Below, piece after piece: positions 44,037 to 51,697 of a stretch of DNA of 64,000 nt (its first letter is position 1; every line of letters begins with the position of its first letter). This stretch comes from an uncultured Lachnospiraceae bacterium (lineage in GTDB: Bacteria; Bacillota; Clostridia; Lachnospirales; Lachnospiraceae): positions 61,618 to 125,617 of the forward strand of contig CAJTKU010000008.1 in NCBI GenBank assembly GCA_910577015.1, given 5' to 3'. A program made the translations under genes and the position numbers. The notes under the pieces were generated by a model, which was given only the letters and a program-made list of their open reading frames with translations, searched no databases and was not told the DNA's origin.

Positions 44037-46232
44037 ATGAGTTACGGAATCTATACACAAGAAGGTATTAAAAAAGGATTAATCCATATTACGGAAGATG
44101 AAAGCGTTATTACGTATGTTCATCATAATATGACTCGAAATTATAAAAATCCGGAGGAAAAGGTACAGGCGGAAATTTTTTGCAAATTAGTCCTTTGGTA
44201 TAAATATCCTGTAGAAAAAATCGGGCTGTATGTTCCTGTTACGGATGGCTCTACAAAAAAGCAGGCAGATATCTTTGTATATAATGATAGCGCCCATACA
44301 TCTCCGCTTATTGTAATTGAATGTAAAAAAGAAGATGTTTCCGAGCAAGAATTTGCCCAAGCTACCAATCAGGCTTTTTCATATGCTCACTTTACCGCAG
44401 GAACCATCAAATATGTATGGACTACATCTGGAATCAAAAATGCCTATTTTAAGTTCGACAAAGAAAGTAGTATCAGGGAAACTGTTTCCGATATACCGCA
44501 GCATGGCATTAAAAAGCTCAGTTCCTACAAATATGCCTATAACGGCGGCACTACAACCAGCGGTCAACAATTGTTCCCTCTCGCAAAAGTTACCGAAAGT
44601 GAATTGACCAATATATTCAAGCAAGCACATCAAGCTCTTTGGGGTGGAGGTGAGCTCAATCCATCTGAAGCTTTTGATGAACTTGATAAATTAATCTTCT
44701 GTAAAATCTTCGACGAGAAAAAAGATAGAGATGTTGGGGAACCTTATGATTTTCAGGTAATACCTGTCGAACCGGAAAACAATACCGAAGAAGCGAAAGC
44801 TAAGGCTGAAGCAGAGACTAACAAGCGACTTCTCAAACGATTGACAGCTCTTTATGAAGAAGGACGTCAAATCGGTGAAAGAAAGAATGACCCTGAAATC
44901 TTTAAGGATAATATTAAATTAAACGCTTCCAAAGCAAGAACGGTTGTAAGTTATTTGGAAGGCGTTGATTTGTTAAGCACCGACCTTGATAGTAAAGGTC
45001 GTGCTTTTGAGACCTTTATGGGTTCGTTCTTCCGTGGCGATTTTGGACAATATTTCACCCCAAGAAATATCGTATCTTTTATTGTTGACAGCCTTCCTAT
45101 CACCAATCAAAGCAGAGTGTTAGATACTTCTTGTGGCAGCGGTGGTTTTTTGCTGCATGCCTTGGACAAAGTGCGTAAAGCTGCAACTGAAAAATACCCT
45201 AATTACAAAACGGATATTAAACAATATCAAAGATGGTGGCCGTATTGGCATAATTTTGCAGAAAACAATCTCTTTGGAATTGAAATTAACGAGCAAATCG
45301 CACGTACCGCTAAAATGAATATGATTATTCACGATGACGGTCATACCAATGTTGTGGCATCAGATGGTTTAGTATCTCCCGAGGTTCTGCAGGAGAAGAC
45401 GGGCAATTCAGGCTTTAGACGGAATTCTTTTGAGTTTATTATTACGAATCCTCCTTTTGGTTCTGTTATTAAACAAACAGAAAAAGCTTATTTGCATCAA
45501 TATTCGTTAGCTGCTAAAGATGTGGATTGGCTTAATCCTGCGAGCAAAGCAGCAGAGCGTCCGAGTCAAAGCAGCGAGGTGCTGTTTATTGAGCAGGCAG
45601 AGCAATACCTTGCTGATGGCGGTTATTTGGCAATTGTTTTGCCCGATGGTATTTTAACAAATTCCAGTATACAATATGTTCGTGATTATATCAGTGACAC
45701 CTTCCGTGTTGTCGCTGTTGTTTCCATGCCCCAAACCGCATTTATGGCAACGGGCGCGGGAGTGAAAAGTTCTGTTTTGTTCTTAAAAAAATACAGCAAA
45801 AATGAAAAAGAAAAGCGTCAGGCAGTTAGAACAGGAATACAATCTTCTTTGTTATCAGAATCCGATAATGGCATGGAATTATTTGATTTATTTGAACAGA
45901 AGAAAAAAGAAACAGTTAAGTATAATAAATTAATTAAGACAGCCGAAAAAGATTCGGATGAAGCCGCTAAAAGATTGAAAGACGAAAAACAGGCTGTTAT
46001 TGATGAGTTTGATGAAAAAATAGAAAAAGTCAAAGAATTTTTAACAGAATCTTATGAGGAACAATATAAGAAATCATTAATTAATTATCCTATTCTCATG
46101 GCAATTGCCGAAGATATAGGTTTTGACGCCACAGGAAAGGAGACCGGCAATAACGAACTAATAGAAATTTCTAAGGAGTTAAGCAAGTTTATCGAAGCAA
46201 TTGAAAACGGAAATGATAGTTTTTTTCTCTAA
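44037..46232 (+). CDS. nuclease-methylase fusion of a BcgI-like/type I-related restriction system
   Basis: 731 residues combining cutting and adenine methylation. The N-terminal ~180 residues are an HsdR_N-type PD-(D/E)xK nuclease: Asp in KQADIFVYND (about 78) and the E-x-K in IVIECKKED (about 95). A helical region follows. From about 320 comes an N6-adenine methylase of the HsdM type with SAM motif I (LDTSCGSGGFLLHAL, about 363) and catalytic NPPFGS (about 471). No helicase/translocase gene is present, unlike type I systems. Nuclease and methylase on one chain plus a specificity protein is the arrangement of type IIB BcgI. The reading frame ends 4 bases after a T TTT TTT heptamer (46220-46226), and the specificity frame continues at -1. 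Confidence 0.88.
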   Translation: MSYGIYTQEGIKKGLIHITEDESVITYVHHNMTRNYKNPEEKVQAEIFCKLVLWYKYPVEKIGLYVPVTDGSTKKQADIFVYNDSAHTSPLIVIECKKEDVSEQEFAQATNQAFSYAHFTAGTIKYVWTTSGIKNAYFKFDKESSIRETVSDIPQHGIKKLSSYKYAYNGGTTTSGQQLFPLAKVTESELTNIFKQAHQALWGGGELNPSEAFDELDKLIFCKIFDEKKDRDVGEPYDFQVIPVEPENNTEEAKAKAEAETNKRLLKRLTALYEEGRQIGERKNDPEIFKDNIKLNASKARTVVSYLEGVDLLSTDLDSKGRAFETFMGSFFRGDFGQYFTPRNIVSFIVDSLPITNQSRVLDTSCGSGGFLLHALDKVRKAATEKYPNYKTDIKQYQRWWPYWHNFAENNLFGIEINEQIARTAKMNMIIHDDGHTNVVASDGLVSPEVLQEKTGNSGFRRNSFEFIITNPPFGSVIKQTEKAYLHQYSLAAKDVDWLNPASKAAERPSQSSEVLFIEQAEQYLADGGYLAIVLPDGILTNSSIQYVRDYISDTFRVVAVVSMPQTAFMATGAGVKSSVLFLKKYSKNEKEKRQAVRTGIQSSLLSESDNGMELFDLFEQKKKETVKYNKLIKTAEKDSDEAAKRLKDEKQAVIDEFDEKIEKVKEFLTESYEEQYKKSLINYPILMAIAEDIGFDATGKETGNNELIEISKELSKFIEAIENGNDSFFL

Positions 46233-46275
46233 GCCCCAATTTTGACGAGAATAAATTGTTTCTAATAAATTGGGG
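46220..46275 (+). promoter_or_regulatory. candidate -1 frameshift signal at the methylase/specificity junction
   Basis: The slippery heptamer T TTT TTT (46220-46226) is in the correct phase of the methylase frame (AGT TTT TTT CTC TAA). Seven bases later CCCCAATTT (46234-46242) can pair perfectly with AAATTGGGG (46267-46275), with a 24-base loop. Heptamer, 5-9 base spacer and downstream stem are the three parts of a programmed -1 site. Slippage leads into the specificity frame and would give one protein of about 1,230 residues. The T7 run could alternatively be a phase-variable tract: losing one T puts the ATG at 46213 in frame with the specificity gene. Confidence 0.55.
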
Positions 46276-47737
46276 TAAGATTAAAGGAAGGATTGACCCA
46301 TCGTCTTTTAGGAAATTTGCCGTATTTCATAGTGATAGATTTTCTATTCAACCGATGGGCGAAGTGATTGAAATTAATCCACGCATTTCGTTTTTAGGTT
46401 TGGATAAGGACACTGATATATCATTTGTGCCTATGGAACGAATAGATGAAGCGTTTGGAAGCATAAAAGAAACCAGTACTAAAAAAATTAGAGATTCTAT
46501 TGGTTTTACAAGGTTTAATAGCGGTGACCTTCTTTGGGCAAAAATAACACCATGTATGCAAAATGGTAAATCAGCAGTAGCAAAAAATTTGGTAAATAAT
46601 TTGGGTTGTGGCTCAACTGAATTTTTTGTTATTCGTCCTAAAAACAATAAAATACTAATTGAGTACATTCATTTCCTCCTTCGGGATGAACGTGTATTAA
46701 GTTTTGCCCAAAATTATTTTGGAGGAGCTGCAGGTCAGCAACGTGTCTCTAAAGATTTTTTGTTATATCTCCCTATTCCAATTCCCGATATAGGCACTCA
46801 ACAAAGAATCATATCAATAATGAACGAAGCCTATAATCAAAAGAGAAAAAAGCTTCAGGAATCGAAAGATTTACTTAATAACATTAATGATTATTTATTG
46901 GATGTACTTACCATATCGTTGCCTTTAGAGAAAGAATGTGATTTACATAATCGAATATTTTATATACACGCAAACGATATGATTAGTGGAAGATTTGACC
47001 CTCGCAAATATAGCCTCAAATACAAACAATTATTGGATGCAATAAAATCAGCGCCCTACGATAGATTGTTGTTGAAAGAAATAGTATTAAATGATGTTTC
47101 TGGAGATTGGGGCATGGACGACGCAGCGGAAGATTCCGATTTAATATCTTGTTTAACAATCAGAGGCACAGAATTTGATAATAAGTTTAATTTGGATTTA
47201 GATAATAACAGAACTAAATTCAGAAAATATAGCAGGGCATCCTTTAATAAAATTGCACTGAAAGAAAAAGACATTCTGATTGAAAAATCAGGGGGCAGCG
47301 AAGAACAACCTGTAGGACGTGTTGCCTTTATCGAGAAAGACATGCATGATAACTATCCTTTGGCATTTAGCAATTTTATTCACCGTATTAGGATTGATGA
47401 GAATAAGGCTGTTTCGGAATACGTATTTGAGTATCTGCGTTTAATGCACAATATAAAAATTACTGAAGTTATGCAAACTCAAACAAACGGCATTAGGAAT
47501 CTGATAATGCAAGAATATTTCACTCAAACCATTCTTCTTCCGGAACTTAAGAAACAGGAGGACATTGCAATTCATGCTGCGGGGATGAGAAGACGTGCAT
47601 TTGAATTACAAATGGAAGCTGAAAATGTTATTACAGATGCAAAAATAAAGGTTGAAAAAATACTCTTGGGGGATGAACACAAGGTTAAACCTAAACACAA
47701 GGACATTTTGGATGGTGTAGCTTTAGGTGAGCTATAA
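46256..47737 (+). CDS. restriction system specificity subunit (HsdS-like, two target-recognition domains)
   Basis: DNA-sequence recognition partner of the nuclease-methylase. The frame is open from 46220; the first possible start is a TTG at 46256 without a ribosome site and inside the predicted stem, so it is probably made as an extension of the upstream protein (see the junction feature). 493 residues from that TTG. Recognition domain 1 spans about 30-185 and ends in PIPIPDIGTQQRIISIM. A conserved coiled-coil spacer runs KRKKLQESKDLLNNINDYLL. Recognition domain 2 spans about 240-425 (ILIEKSGGSEEQPVGRVAFI), with the closing helix LPELKKQEDIAIHAAGMRRR. Two domains imply a split, asymmetric target. 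Confidence 0.85.
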   Translation: MFLINWGKIKGRIDPSSFRKFAVFHSDRFSIQPMGEVIEINPRISFLGLDKDTDISFVPMERIDEAFGSIKETSTKKIRDSIGFTRFNSGDLLWAKITPCMQNGKSAVAKNLVNNLGCGSTEFFVIRPKNNKILIEYIHFLLRDERVLSFAQNYFGGAAGQQRVSKDFLLYLPIPIPDIGTQQRIISIMNEAYNQKRKKLQESKDLLNNINDYLLDVLTISLPLEKECDLHNRIFYIHANDMISGRFDPRKYSLKYKQLLDAIKSAPYDRLLLKEIVLNDVSGDWGMDDAAEDSDLISCLTIRGTEFDNKFNLDLDNNRTKFRKYSRASFNKIALKEKDILIEKSGGSEEQPVGRVAFIEKDMHDNYPLAFSNFIHRIRIDENKAVSEYVFEYLRLMHNIKITEVMQTQTNGIRNLIMQEYFTQTILLPELKKQEDIAIHAAGMRRRAFELQMEAENVITDAKIKVEKILLGDEHKVKPKHKDILDGVALGEL

Positions 47738-47751
47738 AAGGAGACAATATT

Positions 47752-48438
47752 ATGGGAGTAATATACATACTTACAAACCCGTCTTTCCCTCAATACGTAA
47801 AGATTGGTTATGCCGATAACGTGGAATCGCGGTTAAAACAACTTAATAACAGCGAGTGCATTCCGTTCGCATTCCGCATTTATGCTACATACGAAGTTGA
47901 AGAACGATTGACAGATTTGAAGCTCCATACGCTGATTGACCAACTCAACCCCAATCTGCGCTCTATCGACAATGTAGATGGCAAAAAACGTGTGCGTGAG
48001 TTTTATGCTATGGCTCCCGAACAGGCATATTCTATTCTTGAAACCATTGCAGTTTTAGGCGGTCGCAAAGATAGACTTCATTTGTATGAGCCGACTGCAA
48101 TAGAACGTCAGAGTGAAGAAATGGCGCAGGATATTGAAGAACAACACATTGAGCGCATGGCACCGTTTACCTTCTCTAAGTGTAATATCCCCGTGGGTGC
48201 TATCATTACATTTGTTAGTCAGGGCAACGCAAACTCCGGGGCTAAGTGTAGCGTTATTGACGATAAAACCGTGGAATATGAGGGTAGAAAGTTGTCGCTT
48301 TCTGCACTTGCCACCGAATTGCTCGGTAGCAAATGGGGTGTTGCCGGACCGCGTTATTTCAAGTATAACGGTGAGCGGTTAAATGATATTCGCGCAAAAG
48401 TTGAAGGACGTCAGGTTTCCTCTCGGTTTGATGGCTGA
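47752..48438 (+). CDS. GIY-YIG domain protein with C-terminal RAMA-like domain
   Basis: 228 residues. The N-terminal ~100 residues are a GIY-YIG/T5orf172 (MUG113-type) nuclease-like domain: GVIYILTNPSFPQYVKIGYA holds the two short strands (YIL, VKIG), and ESRLKQLN the usual Arg; the catalytic Glu may be in the following helix. The C-terminal ~70 residues (KTVEYEGRKLSLSALATELL, then GVAGPRYFKYNGERL) resemble the RAMA domain found with adenine-methylase restriction systems. The start follows AAAAGGAG, 14 bases after the specificity gene. It is probably an accessory protein of the same system; whether it cuts DNA is unknown. Confidence 0.75.
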   Translation: MGVIYILTNPSFPQYVKIGYADNVESRLKQLNNSECIPFAFRIYATYEVEERLTDLKLHTLIDQLNPNLRSIDNVDGKKRVREFYAMAPEQAYSILETIAVLGGRKDRLHLYEPTAIERQSEEMAQDIEEQHIERMAPFTFSKCNIPVGAIITFVSQGNANSGAKCSVIDDKTVEYEGRKLSLSALATELLGSKWGVAGPRYFKYNGERLNDIRAKVEGRQVSSRFDG

Positions 48439-48480
48439 AGGTCCCGACATTCGTTATATGAAATATTTGAAGGATAATTA
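48430..48480 (+). CDS. possible 16-residue open frame, doubtful
   Basis: An ATG at 48430 inside the end of the GIY-YIG gene reads MAEGPDIRYMKYLKDN and stops at 48480. No ribosome site is apparent. It may be part of decayed mobile-element sequence. Confidence 0.15.
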
Positions 48481-48545
48481 AAAAGAATGCTACGTTTCCA
48501 CGGTTTGCGCCACAGCTATGCAAGCCTTCTTCCGGCAAATAAAAA
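48478..48545 (+). pseudogene. remnant of a tyrosine recombinase (integrase)
   Basis: The frame reads LKRMLRFHGLRHSYASLLPA. HGLRHSYASLL is the box II core (H-x-L-R-H) of phage and transposon tyrosine recombinases, including the catalytic His and Arg. A stop lies just upstream, and homology ends just downstream, where the tRNA-Ser terminator begins. Only about 20 codons survive, with no box I Arg and no catalytic Tyr. It marks a past integration next to the 3' end of tRNA-Ser. Confidence 0.7.
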
Positions 48546-48570
48546 CACCGGGAACGGCTCCCGGTGTTTG
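48541..48570 (-). terminator. terminator of tRNA-Ser
   Basis: On the minus strand AAACACCGGGA pairs with TCCCGGTGTTT, followed by TTATTT. It starts 5 bases beyond the tRNA 3' end. Confidence 0.85.
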
Positions 48571-48574
48571 GAAA

Positions 48575-48660
48575 CGGAGACGGAGGGATTCGAACCCTCG
48601 TGCCCCTAAGGGCAAACGCATTTCGAGTGCGCCCCGTTATGACCGCTTCGATACGTCTCC
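48575..48660 (-). tRNA. tRNA-Ser(CGA)
   Basis: 86 bases folding as a serine tRNA with a long variable arm. The acceptor stem is GGAGACG (plus 48654-48660) with CGTCTCC (48576-48582), discriminator G. The anticodon loop is CTCGAAA with anticodon CGA (plus 48623-48625), reading TCG. The T arm carries GGTTCGAATCC. CCA is not encoded. The defence island lies on its 3' side. Confidence 0.95.
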
Positions 48661-48726
48661 ATATATTGCAAGAACCATTTTATAGTAAATATGGATTTTT
48701 GGCAAGCAATTTTATTTTTGGAGTAT

Positions 48727-48903
48727 CCTTATTTTGCACTGCGGCAGCCGGGGCGGGCATTTGATTCCATAAAGGACCGTGTAAAAACACCGGTACTTGG
48801 AGGTTGTATTTCAACCTCTTATGTACCGCTGTGTTTTTACCCGAGCGAGAGCGCGTCCTGTTGGAACAAATGCCCGCCCCGGCTGCCGCAGTGCAAAATA
48901 AGG
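48727..48903 (+). repeat. long palindromic intergenic element, copy B
   Basis: The outer arms 48727-48763 and 48867-48903 are perfect 37-bp complements. The interior core matches copy A at 29981-30169 almost base for base (CATAAAGGACCGTGTAAAAAC, here split as CATAAAGGACC and GTGTAAAAAC; and ACCCGAGCGAGAGCG). The apical hairpin is GGAGGTTG/CAACCTC in place of GGATGCTG/AGCATCC of copy A. It lies between the tRNA-Ser promoter and the pfkA promoter, which diverge from it. No coding frame or T run is present. Confidence 0.9.
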
Positions 48904-48922
48904 TCAGCGTCATATTGTAATA

Positions 48923-48951
48923 TTGTGGTATCCGGTTAAATGTGGTAAAAT
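48923..48951 (+). promoter_or_regulatory. promoter of pfkA
   Basis: TTGTGG (48923-48928), 17-base spacer, TAAAAT (48946-48951). A small GGCCGC/GCGGCC hairpin (48958-48973) follows at the start of the transcript. Confidence 0.55.
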
Positions 48952-49023
48952 AATAAAGGCCGCAAAAGCGGCCATACTGTAATGGAAGCACAGAATTTTC
49001 AGAATGGTACAGGAGGGACGACG

Positions 49024-50097
49024 ATGAAGAGAATCGGCATGTTGACGAGCGGCGGCGACTGTCAGGCATTAAACGCTGCCATGAGGGGTGTTGTAAAGAC
49101 GCTTACAAACAGTGGGGAAAAAACAGAGATATACGGTTTTCTGGATGGCTACAGAGGCTTGATTTACGGGGATTACCGGATGCTGACCGGCAAGGATTTT
49201 TCGGGCATCCTGACGGTGGGCGGTACGATTCTCGGCACATCCCGCACTCCCTTTAAACTGATTCGGGAGCCGGATGAAAACGGCATTGACAAAGTGGAAG
49301 CCATGAAGAAAAATTATAAAAAATTGAAGTTGGACTGTCTTGTCATTCTGGGCGGCAACGGTACCCACAAGACGGCGAACCTGCTTCGGGGCGAAGGGCT
49401 GAATGTGGTTACGCTCCCCAAGACCATTGACAATGATTTGTGGGGAACGGATATGACCTTTGGATTCCAGAGCGCTGTGGATATTGCCACCAACGCCATT
49501 GACTGCATCCACACCACCGCTGCCTCCCACGGCAGGGTTTTCATCGTGGAAGTGATGGGGCATAAGGTAGGCTGGCTGACGCTCAACGCCGGCATGGCAG
49601 GCGGCGCGGATATCATCCTGCTGCCCGAGATTCCGTATGATATCAACAAGGTGGTGGACGCCATCGAAGCAAGGCACAAAAATGGCAGCCGCTTTACCAT
49701 CATTGCGGTTGCGGAAGGCGCCATATCCAAAGAGGATGCAAAGCTTCCCAAAAAAGCATACAAAGAAAAGCTGCGCACGAGGCCGTATCCTTCCGTTTCC
49801 TATGAAGTGGCGGCGCAGATTCAAGAAAAATGCGGCAGGGAAGTGCGCGTAACGGTTCCCGGCCATGTGCAGAGAGGCGGCAGCCCCTGCCCTTATGACC
49901 GTGTATTTGCAAGCCGTCTGGGTTCTGAGGCAGGCAAATTGATTCTGGACGGGGAGTATGGTTTCATGGTAGGATATAGGAATCGTGAAATTGTAAAAGT
50001 TCCCCTGGAAGAAGTGGCCGGAAAGCTTAAGACCGTATCGCCGGATGCCACCATTGTGCAGGAGGCAAAGCTGTTAGGCATCTGCTTCGGAGATTGA
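49024..50097 (+). CDS. pfkA: 6-phosphofructokinase
   Basis: Phosphorylates fructose 6-phosphate in glycolysis. 357 residues from the ATG at 49024 (CAGGAGGGACG upstream). Motifs: MLTSGGDCQALNAAMRG (phosphate loop), ILGGNGTHKTA (about 110), PKTIDNDLWGTDMTFGF (about 132, catalytic Asp pair) and VEVMGHKVGWLT (substrate Arg/His region). In E. coli numbering residue 104 is Gly and 124 is Lys. Gly104 argues for ATP rather than pyrophosphate as donor. Asp103, which contacts Mg-ATP, is Asn here, so the donor deserves a test. dnaX starts 4 bases after the stop. Confidence 0.93.
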   Translation: MKRIGMLTSGGDCQALNAAMRGVVKTLTNSGEKTEIYGFLDGYRGLIYGDYRMLTGKDFSGILTVGGTILGTSRTPFKLIREPDENGIDKVEAMKKNYKKLKLDCLVILGGNGTHKTANLLRGEGLNVVTLPKTIDNDLWGTDMTFGFQSAVDIATNAIDCIHTTAASHGRVFIVEVMGHKVGWLTLNAGMAGGADIILLPEIPYDINKVVDAIEARHKNGSRFTIIAVAEGAISKEDAKLPKKAYKEKLRTRPYPSVSYEVAAQIQEKCGREVRVTVPGHVQRGGSPCPYDRVFASRLGSEAGKLILDGEYGFMVGYRNREIVKVPLEEVAGKLKTVSPDATIVQEAKLLGICFGD

Positions 50098-50101
50098 TGA
50101 C

Positions 50102-51679
50102 ATGTCGTATACCGCATTATACAGAAAGTTCCGCCCTGATAATTTTGACGATGTCAAGGGGCAGGAACACATTGTAACAACTTTACGCAACCAAATCAGG
50201 GCTAACAGGCTGGGCCATGCCTACCTGTTTACCGGCACGCGGGGTACTGGCAAGACCACCGTTGCAAAGATACTGGCAAAGGCGGTCAACTGTGAGAACC
50301 CCGTGGACGGCAACCCCTGTGGAGAATGTGCCGCCTGCAGGAATATTGCAGGCGGCGCCAGCATGAATGTGATTGAAATTGACGCCGCTTCCAACAACGG
50401 CGTCGATAATATCAGGGAGATTGTGGAAGAGGTTTCCTACTCCCCGGCCGAAGGCAGGTATAAAGTTTATATTATAGACGAGGTGCATATGCTGTCGATA
50501 GGGGCTTTTAACGCCCTTCTTAAGACGCTGGAGGAACCGCCCTCCTATGTTATCTTTATTCTTGCGACGACGGAGGTTCACAAAATACCCATTACCATCT
50601 TATCCCGCTGCCAGAGATATGATTTCAGGCGGATTACCATCGATACCATAGCAGGCCGTCTGCGTGAACTGATGGATGTGGAGCAGGTGCAGATTGAAGA
50701 AAAGGCGCTGCGGTATGTGGCAAAACTGGCGGACGGTTCCATGCGTGACGGATTGAGCCTGTTAGACCAGTGCATTGCATTCCTTTTCGGGCAGGAACTT
50801 ACCTATGACAAGGTACTGGATGTGCTTGGCGCCGTGGACACGGAGGTTTTCGGAAGATTGTTCAGAAGCATTCTGAAGGCGGATGTGCTTTCCTGTATCC
50901 ATGTGTTGGAAGAGGTTGTGATGCAGGGCAGGGAGCTTTCGCAGTTTGTTGCCGATTTCACATGGTATCTCAGAAACCTGATGCTGGCGAAAGCCACGGA
51001 TGATATAGAGGAGGTTATTGATGCTTCCACGGAAAATATTGTCCGCCTGAAAGAAGAGGCGGGTCTGGCCGAGATGGATGCCATTATGCGCTACATCCGT
51101 ATTTTTTCCGAACTTTCCGGGCAGATTCGTTTTGCGGCGCAAAAGAGAATCCTCATAGAGATGGCGCTCATCAAGGTGTGCAGACCGGCGATGGAAACGT
51201 CCCAGGACGCGATTCTCGAGCGCATCAGGCAGGTGGAAGATAAAGTGGAACATGCGGCCATCCTGCCGGAGGGCATGGATGCGGGCGTTTTCGGCAATGT
51301 ACCGGAGGCATTTCCCGCAACAGCGAAAAAACAGAAACCCGAACTGCCAAAGGCGATTCCGGAAGACATTAAGCAGATTACTGCCAAGTGGCCGTCCATT
51401 GTGGGAAGCACGGATAATCCCATGAAAATGTACCTGAAGTCTGCCAAGCTCAGCCTGGGCGGTGACAATTGCCTGATGGTGGTGCTGCCGGACGGCCTTG
51501 CATCGGATTACTTTATGAAAAATCCGGCGAATAAGGAGCAGCTGGAAACGCTGCTGTCGGATTTTGCAGGCAAGCAGGTTGAAGTGAATTTTCAGGTGAT
51601 AGGAAGCGACAGGGAATTTGAAGAGTCCTATATTGATTTGTCCAAAATTGTGAACATGGAGATAGAAATAGAAGAATAA
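50102..51679 (+). CDS. dnaX: DNA polymerase III subunit gamma/tau
   Basis: Clamp-loader ATPase of the replisome. 525 residues. Walker A is GTRGTGKTT (about 45), a zinc module CENPVDGNPCGECAAC follows (about 63-78), Walker B is IIDEVHML (about 125), and sensor 1 ILATTEVHKIP. Domain III and a short tau-type C-terminal domain complete it. It is shorter than the E. coli tau and no slippery A-run in the right phase was found, so only one product is expected. Order dnaX-ybaB-recR is conserved in Bacillota. Confidence 0.95.
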   Translation: MSYTALYRKFRPDNFDDVKGQEHIVTTLRNQIRANRLGHAYLFTGTRGTGKTTVAKILAKAVNCENPVDGNPCGECAACRNIAGGASMNVIEIDAASNNGVDNIREIVEEVSYSPAEGRYKVYIIDEVHMLSIGAFNALLKTLEEPPSYVIFILATTEVHKIPITILSRCQRYDFRRITIDTIAGRLRELMDVEQVQIEEKALRYVAKLADGSMRDGLSLLDQCIAFLFGQELTYDKVLDVLGAVDTEVFGRLFRSILKADVLSCIHVLEEVVMQGRELSQFVADFTWYLRNLMLAKATDDIEEVIDASTENIVRLKEEAGLAEMDAIMRYIRIFSELSGQIRFAAQKRILIEMALIKVCRPAMETSQDAILERIRQVEDKVEHAAILPEGMDAGVFGNVPEAFPATAKKQKPELPKAIPEDIKQITAKWPSIVGSTDNPMKMYLKSAKLSLGGDNCLMVVLPDGLASDYFMKNPANKEQLETLLSDFAGKQVEVNFQVIGSDREFEESYIDLSKIVNMEIEIEE

Positions 51680-51697
51680 AACCGGGAGGAAAGTAAA

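Larger units (their letters stand above)
42740..48575 (+). other. AT-rich restriction-modification island beside tRNA-Ser
   Basis: Base composition and codon use change visibly from about 42740: AAA, AAT and TTT codons dominate to about 48440, against GC-richer codons on both sides. The four genes are all of defence type. The right end abuts the 3' end of tRNA-Ser next to a recombinase remnant, a common integration site. I found no copy of the tRNA 3' end at the left edge. Transfer is inferred. Confidence 0.6.

Noticed and set aside
46256..46275. Simple TTG start for the specificity gene
   Set aside because: There is no ribosome site, the codon lies inside the stem-loop, and the sequence upstream in the same frame already looks like specificity protein. 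I keep the coordinate only as the formal start of the free frame.
51320..51345. Possible programmed frameshift in dnaX at a run of six A
   Set aside because: The run reads GCG AAA AAA CAG. The base before it is G, so the heptamer is not slippery in the needed phase, and there is no early stop in the -1 frame arranged as in E. coli dnaX.
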